The translations under genes and the position numbers were made by a program. From positions 62,001-126,000 of the forward strand of contig BCIV01000022.1 in the NCBI GenBank assembly GCA_001600055.1: DNA of 64,000 nt, read 5' to 3'. The DNA is from Filobasidium wieringae. Taxonomy: Eukaryota > Basidiomycota > Tremellomycetes > Filobasidiales > Filobasidiaceae. This document shows, one piece after another, positions 11,696-24,200 of this stretch (within the stretch, counting starts at the first letter, position 1; each line of letters opens with the position of its first letter). The notes beneath the pieces are model-generated. The model saw nothing but the letters and a program-made list of their open reading frames with translations, did no database searches and was not told where the DNA came from.

Positions 11696-14647
11696 ATGAC
11701 TCCTCTTAGACGTAATACCGCCTGTCAACGTTGCAAACAACGAAAACTGAAATGCGATGCAAAACGTCCAGCATGCATCAACTGTCAAAGCAGTTACCTC
11801 AGAGCTTTACGGATGACTGGCACATCTCAATTGGGAGCTGGTCCGAATTGTCAATACACCTACGCAGGAAGCGACGATCTTAGTGGCCGAGTGGCAGCTT
11901 TATCTACAGCAGTAAATCCCGACGAGGTACCTTCTGATGCAACACGGGACGGTCTTGGTCTTGCAGACCCTTCTTCCTATATGTTAGGAGTGATTACAAC
12001 TGATAGTGCTATGAACGGTTCGTACCCGATTGCTCTTTTGTATAGGTGGAACGCTGAGCAGATCACTGTCGTCGACAGCTCAGCAGGAAATAGCACCCTC
12101 AGAAGAACTCCCAGTCCTTAGCACTAATGCCTTATCGACGGAGAGACCCTCAATTTTCGACCCGATGCGTGATCAACAGATGGAACAGGTAGAGAACAAT
12201 GACGATCTGTTTGCTGGCCTCTTTGCGCCTTTTTCGACGGCCTGGACGACTCTTTCGATGCCACCAGCCTCTGAAATTTCAGATATCTGTGGGGCTCTAC
12301 ATTTGACGACATCCGTCGACCCCGCAACGGCCTATCGGGAGTCCATTCCCACACAAACGGTACGCCTCGCCAATGCAATCCATTAGATCAGAAGGTAATC
12401 CTATTCGATCGAACGTGTCTGTTCACCAAAACTCTGAGAAAGTACAGATTTCGAGCACGGAGATTATAAATCCTACCGAGCTAGCAAGCTCGTCAGGGCT
12501 TGGTTGGGACGTAGACCTGCCCCACCCAATTTTCCTGAATGACTTGTGAGATGACCTTGAGGACGTAACCCTGGACAGAGAGACTGACTATTCATCTGAC
12601 GCTCCCAGGATCGAGATCTTCTTCACGAGTTGTCCCACCGTAAATCGTCTCTTGAATCGTAAACAGTTCTTGGCGCAAATAAGTTCTCCGCCAAATAGCA
12701 AAGACTTCCCTCATCCTGCGATACTCCACGCCATATGCTGCGTGACCGCACGATTTTCCCCATACCTCCACTCAGCCCTAGCGTCGGAGACGAATCCTCA
12801 GAGCATTTCTGATGATATGCTCAAGGGGCCCGACCAAGTCATGGATTTCGGTCTGCGACATTGTCTACTCGCCCGACAAAAATCTGAACGGGATCTATCA
12901 AGAGGGACGCATACCCTCGAAGTGGCGATAGTCAGTCTCGTCTTGTTCTCTTATTTCTCTTACTCCGGTTGTTGGAGGGAAGCGTGGTTGAGCTCCGGGA
13001 CTGCTATCCGGTTGATTGAATTGGCCAGCGCAGAGCCCAGAACTGAACCAGCAGACCCGCATTGGAGCGCCATGTCGTCACGGCATCATCTGCAAGACGA
13101 CTTGCTTCAGCGGAACATGCTGTACGTGACAATCATCAACGATGTACAAGCTTCGGCTCAAACAGGATGGATGCAAAGCGTGCAGTGGGATGAATTGGTA
13201 CATGCTCTTCCCTATTCAAGTACTAGCGCCTGCTCACGGTGCTTGAGAGTTGCAGTCTATCAGCTTGTTGAATATGAATGAAACAGTAAGTTTCTGAACA
13301 TGAACCGTTTCTATGTGTAACTGAAACATACAGATCAACGATCAGGGAGTCAAACTATTGCGTACGCAAGATTTGTACGACGTCCCGAGCTGTTCACACT
13401 GTGAATTATGGAAACTGATCTAGAAGATTTCTTGTGGATCGATAGTTTCGACGGACCACTCGATAGTCTCGATCTACATGTAAAAGGTGAGTATCACGGC
13501 TGATATATCTGATAGTCGATGGATGGAGTTAGACTCGAAACTGTTTAGCTGCTGCCTTATTGGGCCGGATCAACACCTTAAGTCGAACACGGATCAAATC
13601 GAGAGGCATCGCGCGGCGTGAGAGATTGGACGAGCTTGAATCTGCTGTATCGCAGGTCCAGTGAGTGTCTTGATATGGATGAGATATAAGGCTCTTCTGA
13701 CCTATATCGTCATGGCTGAGGAAGATCACAATGCTTGACCTATGCACTCGATAGACTTGAGTTCGAGCCTGATGTCTTCGTGAGTCTCCGTACTGAGACT
13801 CGTCAATCATCTGGTAATACAAGGTTTTTACAAGCCAGGCGACCAAATGTGTAATTTGAACTTAATCTGACATGAGAGCGAATTGTTGATTACCAACGAA
13901 CGTTGCTATTAGCTTCTCAATCAATGTCTAATATCACTGCATGAGCCGTTTGCCAAGATCGAGGTGGAAGAGGACACTTCCAGGAACAAGTTACTGCAGT
14001 CCGCGAGAGGAGTTTTGACCTTGATTCGAGAGGTCTCCCTGGACGAAATAGACATGGGGCAGAACGTTCACCCTGCATTACTTCGTGAGCCAGGGAGTAC
14101 TGGACCGTAACTCTCCCGACTGACCGCACATACTGCATTTGTATACAGTGTAAGAACGTAGGTTTCCTCCCTTATGTCACTTGTTGATACGTGTGATCCC
14201 GCAATAGGACCTTTCTCGTCGCGGCGCGGAGTCTTTTGCTGTTTCATGCGACAGCCTTGCGTGACGGGAAGATCGGAATGAACGCGGAGATGATGTTCAG
14301 AAGCGAGATCGAGGTGTTCTGATAAGTGGATGTCAGGGAATATTCTGTTGATCTGTAGATAAACTCTGTCGGCAGGCTGGCGTTTATGGAGTACGGTAAA
14401 AGGTCAGCACAAGAGGACTCTAGCTTCCCTCATTGGTACTCAGTACACTTACCCCTCACAAACTTCAGATTCCCGATTGGACATATGTATGCTAAGAAAT
14501 TGAGAGCCCTGATTCAGCTGAGTGACGTGAGTTTAAGCCCGTCCACCAGTGTTCAAGTTGTTTATACTCATCTCCCCCTATAAATAGAATGGGCAAGAGG
14601 AACAGCTCTTGGAACGCCTGAATACTCGAAGAGGCTTCGTCTCATAG
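11696..14647 (+). CDS. Zn2Cys6 fungal-specific transcription factor
   Basis: The zinc cluster is at the very N terminus: ACQRCKQRKLKCDAKRPACI, then NCQS, and after a proposed 45-nt intron (11793-11837) TGPNCQYTYAG. The middle-homology domain is clear around 12610-13230 (HPAILHAICCVTARFSP, EAWLSSGTAIRLI, VQWDELVHALPYS) and continues in exons near 13420-13670 (LHVKAALLGRINTLSRTRIK). The last exons are 14469-14526 and 14589-14647. Junctions that I trust: 12017/12079 and 13,3xx with donor GTACGC and acceptor ATCTAG. Junctions at 12360-12380 and 13230-13285 are unresolved; a gene-model error or damage is possible there. It follows the exporter on the same strand by 254 bases, so it is the likely regulator. 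Confidence 0.75.
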
Positions 14648-15498
14648 TATGGAAATGACAGGGTCTGCTGGTTTCGGTTGTGCGCTTGTATGAGGAGCAC
14701 GTTCATCTTTGTGGGCATGTGGGCATATTCAGTGTGATGGCAAGCTTACACGAGTAGTAGAGTTTCATTCTCATACCGTCACAACGCGATCGAATTCTCC
14801 GTAGTTGCGCTTCGTCAGCTTCCTACCTGCACCCACATGGCATGACAAAGCGCATGGGCTTGTCAAACTTGTGTGAAGGTTGAACTGGAAATCCCGAGTC
14901 ATAGGACCAGTTGCGCGTAAAAGACTTTGTTGTATCAGGATCGATTGTAACCTGAGGGGTCAGGGCTAAAGACAATGGATGAGTGATTGCCTTTTTCGGT
15001 TTGATGGTTCAGGCGATGTTATGACTCGAGTACAAACGGGGAGCCTAGTCGCCACATCAGCAGCGATCCAGTGACCAGGCGCTAAGGCGCAGCTGCTCAA
15101 CGAAAGCTGATATAATCATCTTAAAGGGGACATGGTGTGTTATCATGACTGAAAGTAATGACGTGTAATCATGACCAGTATTCGGGAGATCTACGACGTA
15201 ACCTGACTAGGTGAATGATCTGGTCTTTCGAGATGTACTGCTATCAAAGTTGGCTTCTGCACCGTCGTCAACAGAATTTCGACCGCTTGGAATAGCACAT
15301 CTGCGTCAATCCTCCGTACTCCTTAACTATCGCCTTAAATATCTGAGGCTAGGCGTCTCGACGTAAGTAGATATATAATTGACACACAGTAGAAACCGAT
15401 CCTTACGTTCAACGGACGGATTATCAGTTGATAAAGATCACAGCTACTGGGAGGTACAGCTTGTTCTCACGACCGTACGGCACATTCAAACCGCGGAC
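14648..15498. other. Intergenic, about 850 bases
   Basis: It lies between the regulator and the nuclease-kinase fusion gene. No open frame with plausible composition and no RNA gene was seen. Confidence 0.4.
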
Positions 15499-17992
15499 AT
15501 GTCATCCTCTCCGCCTCATTCATCTGCGTCCGTCCAATGCTGGAACATCCCAACCGATTATATTGCTACAACCCCTGTGCAAGGACTTAGATCTTATGTC
15601 TTGCAACCTAGACCTGCGGAACAATATGTATCCCTGAATCCCCTGGAGAATGTGCAAATGCCTTTTGATGCACTATCCACAAAGACATCATCGTCCACGG
15701 GTCTCTCATCTGAGTCTCGTGCTAGTCGACCGGGCCGCAAGATGACTGAGTCGGGGATAGTTTTCTGGAAGAAGTACCTTCGAGATGGTAAATCCAAACT
15801 CAGGTGAGTCAGTGACCCTTATCAATCTCGAAGATTCAGCTCATCGATCCAATCATGTCTTTCAGTATCGAATTGAACGATGATCTGCTTGAGCAACTAG
15901 ATATTAAACTCCAGCTTGTTCTTGCCGAAGAAACTGATCAACCATCCGATCAAGGCCGGGGACTTGATCGGTGGAATCAAATCGCTGACGCCTACGACTT
16001 TGAACAATTTACCCCGCTCGATCACGACGACCCGCACCCGACGAGAACCTACTCGGAACGGTCGAACGACAACGCTGTTGCGCCCTTCCTGGATGAAACA
16101 CCCAACCTTGGTGGAGAAATTGGGCTGACAGGTCGGTTCCAAGCATCTGTATGCAAGTTGGCAAATCATTTTGTGTGTCAGCCATGTTATTTCAAACAAT
16201 ACACGAGCTTGTACATCCGGAAATGGACAGCAGCAGGTACAACTGATCTCATAGCATTGCAGAGTCGCCCACGTCCCTCAGGAAGACAGGATATTCGTCC
16301 CATCATATTTGAACATAAACCATATATGAGTCAGTTAGAGGTCGTACGCTTAATCATCGCGTTGCGCTTAGAGACTCTGGAGATACGTCTCATGGATGGC
16401 CAGCCTGAAGTTGTTGGTGAAGGCTCCCAACTGCTCACTAGGGCAACAACAGACATGCTACTACAGATTGTTGAACAACTGCATCTGAACAGAGCTCGTT
16501 ATTGTCTACTAGGCACTTGGGATTCCTATTTTGTTTTCTATCTCAGCCGGAAACACACAATCCATTGTTCTGATGTGTTTGTGCGAGATCTAGATGATTC
16601 CTGGAACAAGGACACCCTCATGTAAGCAAAACGTACATAGGGAGTCTTGCCGCTGGATCTTGACCGTCTATCACTTGTAGTAAAAGGGCTCGACTGCGCA
16701 AACACACCGATCTGCACCATCTTCTCGACGATTTGAAACCTAGCAAGTATACTCTCCTCCGGATCGTGGTAGCTCTGATGATTGAAGTCCGTCCTGAAAA
16801 TCCAAACGATAACCTCTGGTCGGACCCCGAGAACAAAACGGTTGTGCCGTTATATAAAGACATCTTAAAACGTTTGAGACAGCGCCGAGGCGAACAAGCT
16901 GATCCGTCCACTGAAGAGGACGAAATTATTGTACAACGTCTAGAAACGGCGACGGATCATACACACGTCGGGACCTGCACTCGCAATGGAGCTGGTCCGC
17001 TGGACGGTGATTCCCCCACGACCGAGACCGCTGTCGTCAGGAACAATCGTGCTCCACACGAGCAGGACGTCCTAGCAAGCACAGTTATTTCAATCGAAAC
17101 GATATCTTCTTACCGCGAGCCTGATGCCGAAGCAAGGAATTACCAATTGCTCTCAGGTGATTCCAATCTCTGGCGCCAGGAAGAATACGGGTTCTGGCCA
17201 CGACATCCTTCAGATAGAAGTTCGCTACCGGCGAGCTCAAGTATACCTTCCATGACTTCCGATGGCTCTGACCGTGTGATGCCCGATATCGTCAGTCCCG
17301 ATCTCTCGGGAGAACAATACCCTCAAGCCGTCAACGTCAAGTTGTCCAGTTATATCTCCAGTGGTCAATGCTACGATACTTATCGCGGTATGGCTGAGGT
17401 ACGATATCCTGGTTTCGAGGAGATGGTTAACGTACCGATCGTCGCCAAGTACATTGATACTCTGGCAGCGGACCCAGCAGACCCTGGGGTTGGTCTCAGG
17501 CATGAAGATCGATTGTATCGAAGTGATTTAGAGATTTATATCCTTAGAAAGTTAAGTGAAACTGAAGTCGCTCCACAATTCTATGGGGCATGGCGTGATG
17601 CATCAGAAGCCAGAAGATGGCTGATCACGGAAGATTGTGGGGAAGAGGTTGACTTGGGAGATGACAAGATGCAGTACGTATTCCTTTCTTTGCTTGCCGT
17701 CGACGCCGTCATTGCTGATGCAAGATCATGTAGGCACGCAGTTGAGGAAGCGTACGACTTGGTACATCGTTGTGGAGTGGCTCACAACGATGTGAAACCG
17801 AGCCATATCCTGTCGTTGTCTGGTCATTCGGTCAAGATCGTCGATTGGGAGGGAGGCGATGTGGAGGAGCATGACTGGTCTGGGAACATGTTCGGAAACA
17901 AGATTGCAAAGGAAAAGCGTTGGATACACAGTGTACTTTGTTCCGCACGACTCTCGCCGTCGGAACTGTCTCCAGAAACAACATCCAAGTGA
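15499..17992 (+). CDS. PD-(D/E)XK nuclease-like / protein kinase-like fusion protein
   Basis: Four exons, 15499-15803, 15866-16621, 16681-17673 and 17734-17992, give 770 residues. The first 100 are Ser/Thr/Pro-rich. Around residues 215-260 the pattern IRKWTAAGTTDLIAL ... IIFEHK ... Q supplies Asp229, Glu251-x-Lys253 and Gln258, the layout of a PD-(D/E)XK (restriction-endonuclease-fold) site. LGTWDSYFVFYL afterwards suits the family's late strand. Residues 370-600 look disordered. The C-terminal part reads as a kinase-like fold: VAKYID (Lys610), catalytic loop VAHNDVKPSHIL (His702-Asn-Asp704, Lys706), then IVDWEGG with DWE (722-724) in place of DFG. Similar combinations occur in fungal and oomycete Crinkler-like proteins. 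Function is not established; both domain calls come from motifs only. Confidence 0.62.
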
Positions 17993-18416
17993 TCATGTGC
18001 GCGCACCATTCAGCTAAGATTTATCGCCGGAAAATTACGAGAGATTCTGTTACGACAATTTTCACGACGTTTTGTATGTATATGTGTCTATATGTCACGA
18101 CCAGCTGGGCATCGCGGAGACCTTGAGTTGGACCAAACGCTGCACACAGCGTAACTCAGAGCTCTCCTTCTGCGCTAGAACTGAAGGTGCGTACCTCGGG
18201 TATCTGAATCTGCCAATCTAGGGTTCCCGTTTAGGGTCCAGTCTTTGTATCTGGATGCATTATGTGACTATATCGATACCACTACTGTACGACATGACGT
18301 TTTTGAAGTACGATGATTGCAATGGCATTCGCGAATTTGGCTTGAAGAGTTCCATCTGGTTTGGTAACGACTCCCGTCTTTGCGACCTTCCCTCGCTTTT
18401 CAAGATCACGATGAGC
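17993..18416. other. Intergenic, convergent 3' ends
   Basis: About 420 bases between the 3' ends of the fusion gene and the GH79 gene. Nothing beyond likely 3' untranslated sequence is visible. Confidence 0.4.
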
Positions 18417-20678
18417 TCAGGAGAAGGTCACAAGCAAAGCTTCTGACGCTGCCAATGTAAAGGTAGCAATCCCGCCGGTGATCGTGCTCGGTTCCGTCTT
18501 GAAACTGCCAGAAGCAGCGCAAGTACCGTCTTTGTAGGTGACCCCTCCGACCTGATTCGAAGGATTTAGTTGAGGATAAGAGAGACTGACTACCAGGACT
18601 GATAGACTTACGCTAGCTGAAGCTCCTTGATCTGCTCGAGCGGTTGATGTTGCTGCGGTACTGTTTGTAGATGACAGCGCGTAGGTCAATGAGGGTGAAT
18701 ATTTCGTTATCGTATAACAACGACGTACAGTCTGATCCCGTTCCCTACCGAGCCGGGTAGATTGGTCAGTGTAAACCCTTGGGTGGGCCGGGTTCCAGTG
18801 GTATAGTATTGAGTGTTGATGAGAAGCACCTTGGCCAGTGTCGATCCGGCGTAAAGACCGTATGCGGCGTAAGCTGTAGTCCCGTCATCCAGCTGCGCGA
18901 CGTTGGTGATACCGGATAACGCCTTGGTAGCGAGTACGGCACCGTAGTACGGGTTACCCATACTGTATCTACCCCACCCTGTGTAGAGAAAGACAGAGGA
19001 GGCTGTGAGATGTACATGGTTTTGGCCCGAGGAACCGGGACTTACAGCAGTATTGGCCTGTCACGTCGTGAAAGATTGTGATCAGCGATACGGGACAGTG
19101 AGGCTTTGCCCCCAGCTAGCGAGACGAACAGTTGCCGATGGTCCCTTGGTGGAAGTACAGTCGCTAAAACGAGACAGCGTCGTTCAATCAAAGGCGGTTC
19201 AACAAGATACCTTCCGTCTCGCCTCACCTTGCTTCCCGCGTTGACTGCTTGCATGACTGTCCACCCGCGAAACATTCATGGTCGATGAGTATCGCGAAGC
19301 CAATCAGGAACACAGGGCAGGACTCACCGTAATCGAGAATCCAAAGGGCTGCTCCGTAACTGAGATCAAAATGACATGAGCATGGGGATTCGACGGCGGG
19401 TATCAATCCTGCCCTGCCCCTATCTTACGTCGGAGAAATCCCTCCTCCTCCACAAGTAGCTATCGCCAGCGCAAGACAGATCAGAGCCATTCCATCCAGT
19501 CCATCCAGAAGAGACTTACCACTATTCGTCTCTCCAAAAACATGATCTATCCCCTGCGCATTAGCAGCGGCGATCTCCGTATCGAACCCCTTGACGAATT
19601 TAACGATATTCGCATGGTCCTGAAGGATCGTCAGGTTGGTACTGGCACCACCACATGCAGATTGGGGGTAAGCATGATCGGCATACGATCCGACCAGACC
19701 TGCCTGTCCGGCCAGTTTCTCTGCCGGAGCGAGATCGGCTATAGCGAATTTGGGCGGTTGGAGGAATACTCCTGCTTGGATGAAAGGAGTTGAGATGGAG
19801 AGGGCTTGCGCGATGGCTTTTTGCCAGGTGAGTTGGGAGTGACGATCGATGCTCGGGGTCCAGGCGTTACCGTTGGCTTTGGCGATAGGGTCCGATGCGG
19901 TGTATACTATTCCCACGGCCGGCGCTGGTATTAGCTTTCAGGTCGAGCGGAACGTCCGAGCTCGGGGCTCACGATCGGGTTCGTTACCCAGCTCGAACTC
20001 GAGTGGATTGTCTATCTTGGATCTGGCCGATCTTATGGCCGCTGTCGAACCCGTGAGATCGTTCAGACGACGAGGGACGCCGAGGACTACTCGTCCCGGC
20101 ATGGTATTCGCGATATCGAAGAACGAGGGGCCTTTTGGATGATGTACCAGTCAGTCGGATGGATCTTGCAGGTCACTGGGCAGGCGATTGATCACCGTAG
20201 GTCAAACTCGTAGGCGCATCCGAGGCGCTGGCTACGGTATACGAAACGGCACTCGTCTGGGAAGCGTTCCAAGTGGCTCTGTCCCTGTCGTCATTCGATT
20301 CCGAATCAGAGAAATCAGTGATGGCTAGGTCCATAACTCGAAACGTTGAGACACACTGAGTAGTCCCTCCGATCCTGACGGGCGGTGCCGATCCAGCATA
20401 ACTCTGGAGGTTGGCAAGACAAGTCGTGGTGGAGGGTACGGTGTTCACGTAATCGGGAAACGCGAAGAACTCGAAACTGAACAGACTAGCCGTCAGATCT
20501 GATCTACGAGCGAACGCGAGCGAGAGGTGGACGATCCGATTCACCTCAATCCGACGGGAGCCGAGTCGATTTGGTTGCTCTTGGTTCCTGATAGAGCGTC
20601 GTAGCTGATACTCGCGCGGGTGGCGATGGAAGCGGCCAGAGATACGGGTAGAGCTAGGAGAGGAATGAAGGTGCGCAT
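18417..20678 (-). CDS. Secreted glycoside hydrolase family 79-type enzyme (beta-glucuronidase-like)
   Basis: Exons: 20545-20678, 20357-20476, 20196-20284, 19973-20131, 19520-19924, 19429-19459, 19328-19359, 19228-19256, 19130-19163, 19046-19057, 18729-18978, 18612-18660 and 18417-18551; 492 residues. A signal peptide (MRTFIPLLALPVSLAASI) leads into VGLSFEFFAFPDY. Then come PVRIGGTTQDRATW, LEFELGNEPD (acid/base Glu in GNEP) and VFGETNSATCGGGG (nucleophile Glu in GETNS). RLYFHQGTIGNC and CWWGRY follow, ending in an all-beta tail (GIRLTAAT). These are GH79 signatures. The family cleaves beta-glucuronides, as found in arabinogalactan and in glucuronoxylomannan-like polymers; the actual substrate is unknown. 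Seven of the thirteen exons are under 60 nt, one only 12 nt. Confidence 0.85.
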
Positions 20679-21236
20679 CGTCTGAACTATCGTGATAGGC
20701 AATGGGCAGGTGGAATACAAAGTGCGTGACTTGAGGGTACGACCTGTCCTGCTTTATGTCGCCCACGAACATCGTATCGCCCGGTGTAAAGTCCAACCGA
20801 GAGCGACGTTTCCATCTGAAACGAAGCACGAGGATCGAACTATTTCTGGAACACTCACGGGCCGGAGCCCCGGATTTCCTTTGTACACGGGCGCTAGTCG
20901 AGTTTCACCGTGTCAGATCCGTCACGTGAGACCGGTCCTATACACGTCATCGCGATCGCTACAGAGATTCGGTTGGCCAGATAGACTTGCGCCTGGATAC
21001 GTGGATAGATCACAGATCACCAATCACCAAGGTACATTCAAAATGATACGCATATGTATGGACACGAGAGTCCGAGATCCTCAAAGCACGACTCGCTCTA
21101 GACTGTTACAGTGATACACGAGCTTTGACGTCAGCTTAGGGTTTCGCGAGTTGATCTTTGCGATAGAAGAAGCTAGTGTACGCAAACCTCTGCATCAGCA
21201 CCATCACAGAGTCGTTGCGCATACCTCAAAAACCCA
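20679..21236. other. Intergenic, GH79 promoter side
   Basis: About 560 bases. It contains the GH79 upstream region (with TCACGTGA at 20922-20929) and the 3' end of the glucan synthase gene. No gene is visible. Confidence 0.4.
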
Positions 21237-24200
21237 CTAATAGCCTATCCCGCCGACCACCTGACTAATCATGGCCAGCCAGAAGAAACGGCTGCCGTAG
21301 CCGAGAGATGTTATGATGTCCTCCCGAGTCCAGACTCCAAACTGGGGAAAGACGGAGATCGGATTCAATCCTGCACGGAGACGGAGAAAAGATTGGTCAA
21401 GATTCTTGGTCGACCAGATCGAAAAGATCGATGCTCACTGTGGGGTGCGGAAGCATGTGCGATCATCATGGTGCTGGTACCTATCAATTGTAAGACTACA
21501 AGAGCCGCCGCCATATGGTTCCGAGACAGGGTCTGATCTCGCAGAGATCAATCCAAGTTTCTAGACTTGTGTGATGGGCCTCGACAGTACTCACTTGAAG
21601 CAACATGATCCCTCTTCCGACCCCTTGTATACCGTCAAGTGTGAGCAGCCTACCGCGCGAAGATAGATCAGGTTTGGTTAGAAGGGTTCGATGAAGCAAT
21701 CGGTTGACTGAACAAGGTAACTGCCGAGAACTCGACGTACCACAACCACAAGGCGATTGAAACGTAGGAGCCGATCGACCCTGCCCAAGGCAGATATGTT
21801 CCTAAAAGACTGCAAGACCAAAACTCCTAACATACCGCATCAGAGACTTGGCATTGATCAAACGAGTCTCCAAAGGGAAGGCATACCTGTGACCAGCGCG
21901 GTATCCCTAGCCCGAGCGCGAATATGGGTAAACACCAAGTGTGTGTTTTGCTGTATTGGCGCAATACGAGTAGCATTGTGGGGCTGACGATCATGAAGAA
22001 CACCAAACACATCAGGACGGTTGCCCAAACCGGTACGAGCGGGAAAGTCCACAAAAACTCCCTAGCATCGAGAACCGTGAGTGAAGCTTCGGTCTGATTT
22101 GAACGCTTTGATCAGACTCTAGCTCTCACCATGTTCGGCCGTACTGCGTCGACAGCCAATAAGAACGGAAGACCTCATCCACAAGGTACCTTGGTTCAAG
22201 GTTGAGCATCTGCTGGCTTGGCGGATCGATTTTCAAATGCTTACCAGACGATCAACTTCCGGCGTAACAATATCGACCAAATTCTAGGCATGGCTCCAGG
22301 CGTTTGCCAATCTTTGAAACACTCGTTACTATGATATCGTTACTACGTTTCCTCCTTTGATACTCACAGAAATTGGGTAGACCAGTTCTGAGCAGTCCCG
22401 CAAAGAGGCAGCACATCAGTGCTGCGGGAAGCACCACACCAGCTACCCAGGGAGGTGTAGTGTAATGTCTTGGATTGGTACCGTTGAGCGAACTACCCCA
22501 GTACCACAGAATGGAGATCCAGATCTGCTGGATACTCTGTATACCGAGGGACCGAGTGATCCAACGAGCAGTGGTACTACCCTGTGTGATTTGGCCATAA
22601 GATGTCAACGAACGGCATGAACAGACTCCCTAAGGCGACCCACGGCTTCCTCTCCGAAATTCAGGCTGAAGTACAGGAAGCCAGATCCCGAAGATGCAGC
22701 GTAGAAAAAGACCGCAGCTCGACTGGTTTTGGTAGATACGACGTCGTCCTGCAGCAGAGCTGCGATTCCGATGAGACAGAACGCAAGGGCATAGCCGATC
22801 CACGGCAGAGCGAGGCAATAACCACTTGGCAAGCTCCTAAAACATCCATACCAGAATATCGTTGCGGCCAAAAAGACTCCCCCGATAGAATACAGATCGA
22901 TGGCAGTTTGAGTATTGGTCCCTGACAGTAGAGTAAGTTGGAAACCCGTCGACGCGAGAATCTAAGGACATTAACGTTACTCATGCCCCCAACATCAGAT
23001 AAAGCCGTAGCATACCTGACCGAGACCCAAGATCAGAGTATACACAGGCCATTCTTGCAGCTGATACTGCATCACTTTCTGTATCTTTGTTCTCGGAGAA
23101 GATTCCTTCGTCACCGTTGGTGCTGAGTGTAAGCAGAGTCAGCTGAGGGGCTGGAGACTTTTTAGTATGGAACAAGCGTGCCGCACCGGCTGACATCCGT
23201 GCCGCGATCTGTCTGAGAGAAAGATCTATGACAGAACTGTCCGGGCGGTCCGCTTCCAAGACGTCCAAGCGCTGCCTACGAAACCAAGCTTTCTCGCTTT
23301 CCGTAATGACAAAATCTACAGACAAGGAACTGGTGGTGTTACCGTAAGTCAGTTGACTTAGATCGGCTTCGAATTGCGTTGCAGTAGTGCCGTCTTGATC
23401 GTCGAACTAGGTATGGAAACGAAAAGTTATCAAGCACTGTACACGGCGTCAAGCTGAGAGCGTGAGACGATCGAGCTGCGCTTACGAATACTTGTCCTTC
23501 GGCTAGAGAGGAACCCGACTTTTCGTCGATCAGTGTCGTTATGGAATCGAAAGAGGGGTCAGAGACTGTGCGCTTTGCAGTCTCAACAGAAGAAGTGAGC
23601 CGACCTGGTGGCCGGAGCATGGCTCCAACCTTTTGTACGATGGCCAATGGGGATACAGTACCTATGCCACCAGAGGATTTTCGATCTTTGGAACTTCGTA
23701 TAGATCGCTCGTAGAGGGATTCGAGCTGTGCCCGCCACTGTCACGATTCGCGCTTCATTACTATAGGAAGTCTGATTGTCTTCGATCGGCTCACAACCAT
23801 GACGGGAAATCTTTGCACGGCTGCACGAGCGCGAAGCAATGCCCGATCCTGAGGCTGACTCTTCAGAGCCAGGCGGATCGTTTTGTACAGCTGTGATGAC
23901 AGGTGCTTAGTCGTGTTCGACTCTACAGGATACCACTATTCGTCTCGGCAATTTTTCGATTAGTTGAGGTCTTGACCCGTCGGCATGCAGACTCACCCAT
24001 CCGGGTGACAAGCCGAGGCCACCCAATCTGCTGCCAATGCCAAGAGCTCCCTTTCTCCCTGATTCTACTGCCACCAAGCCGAAGGGTTCGTCTCGAGAAG
24101 GTATGAGACAGAAATCTGCCCCCGCCATCACGCAGGACGGAAGACTCCGAAATTCAGGAACAGAGTAAACGTTGTTTGGATAGGCTTCCATCAGATTACT

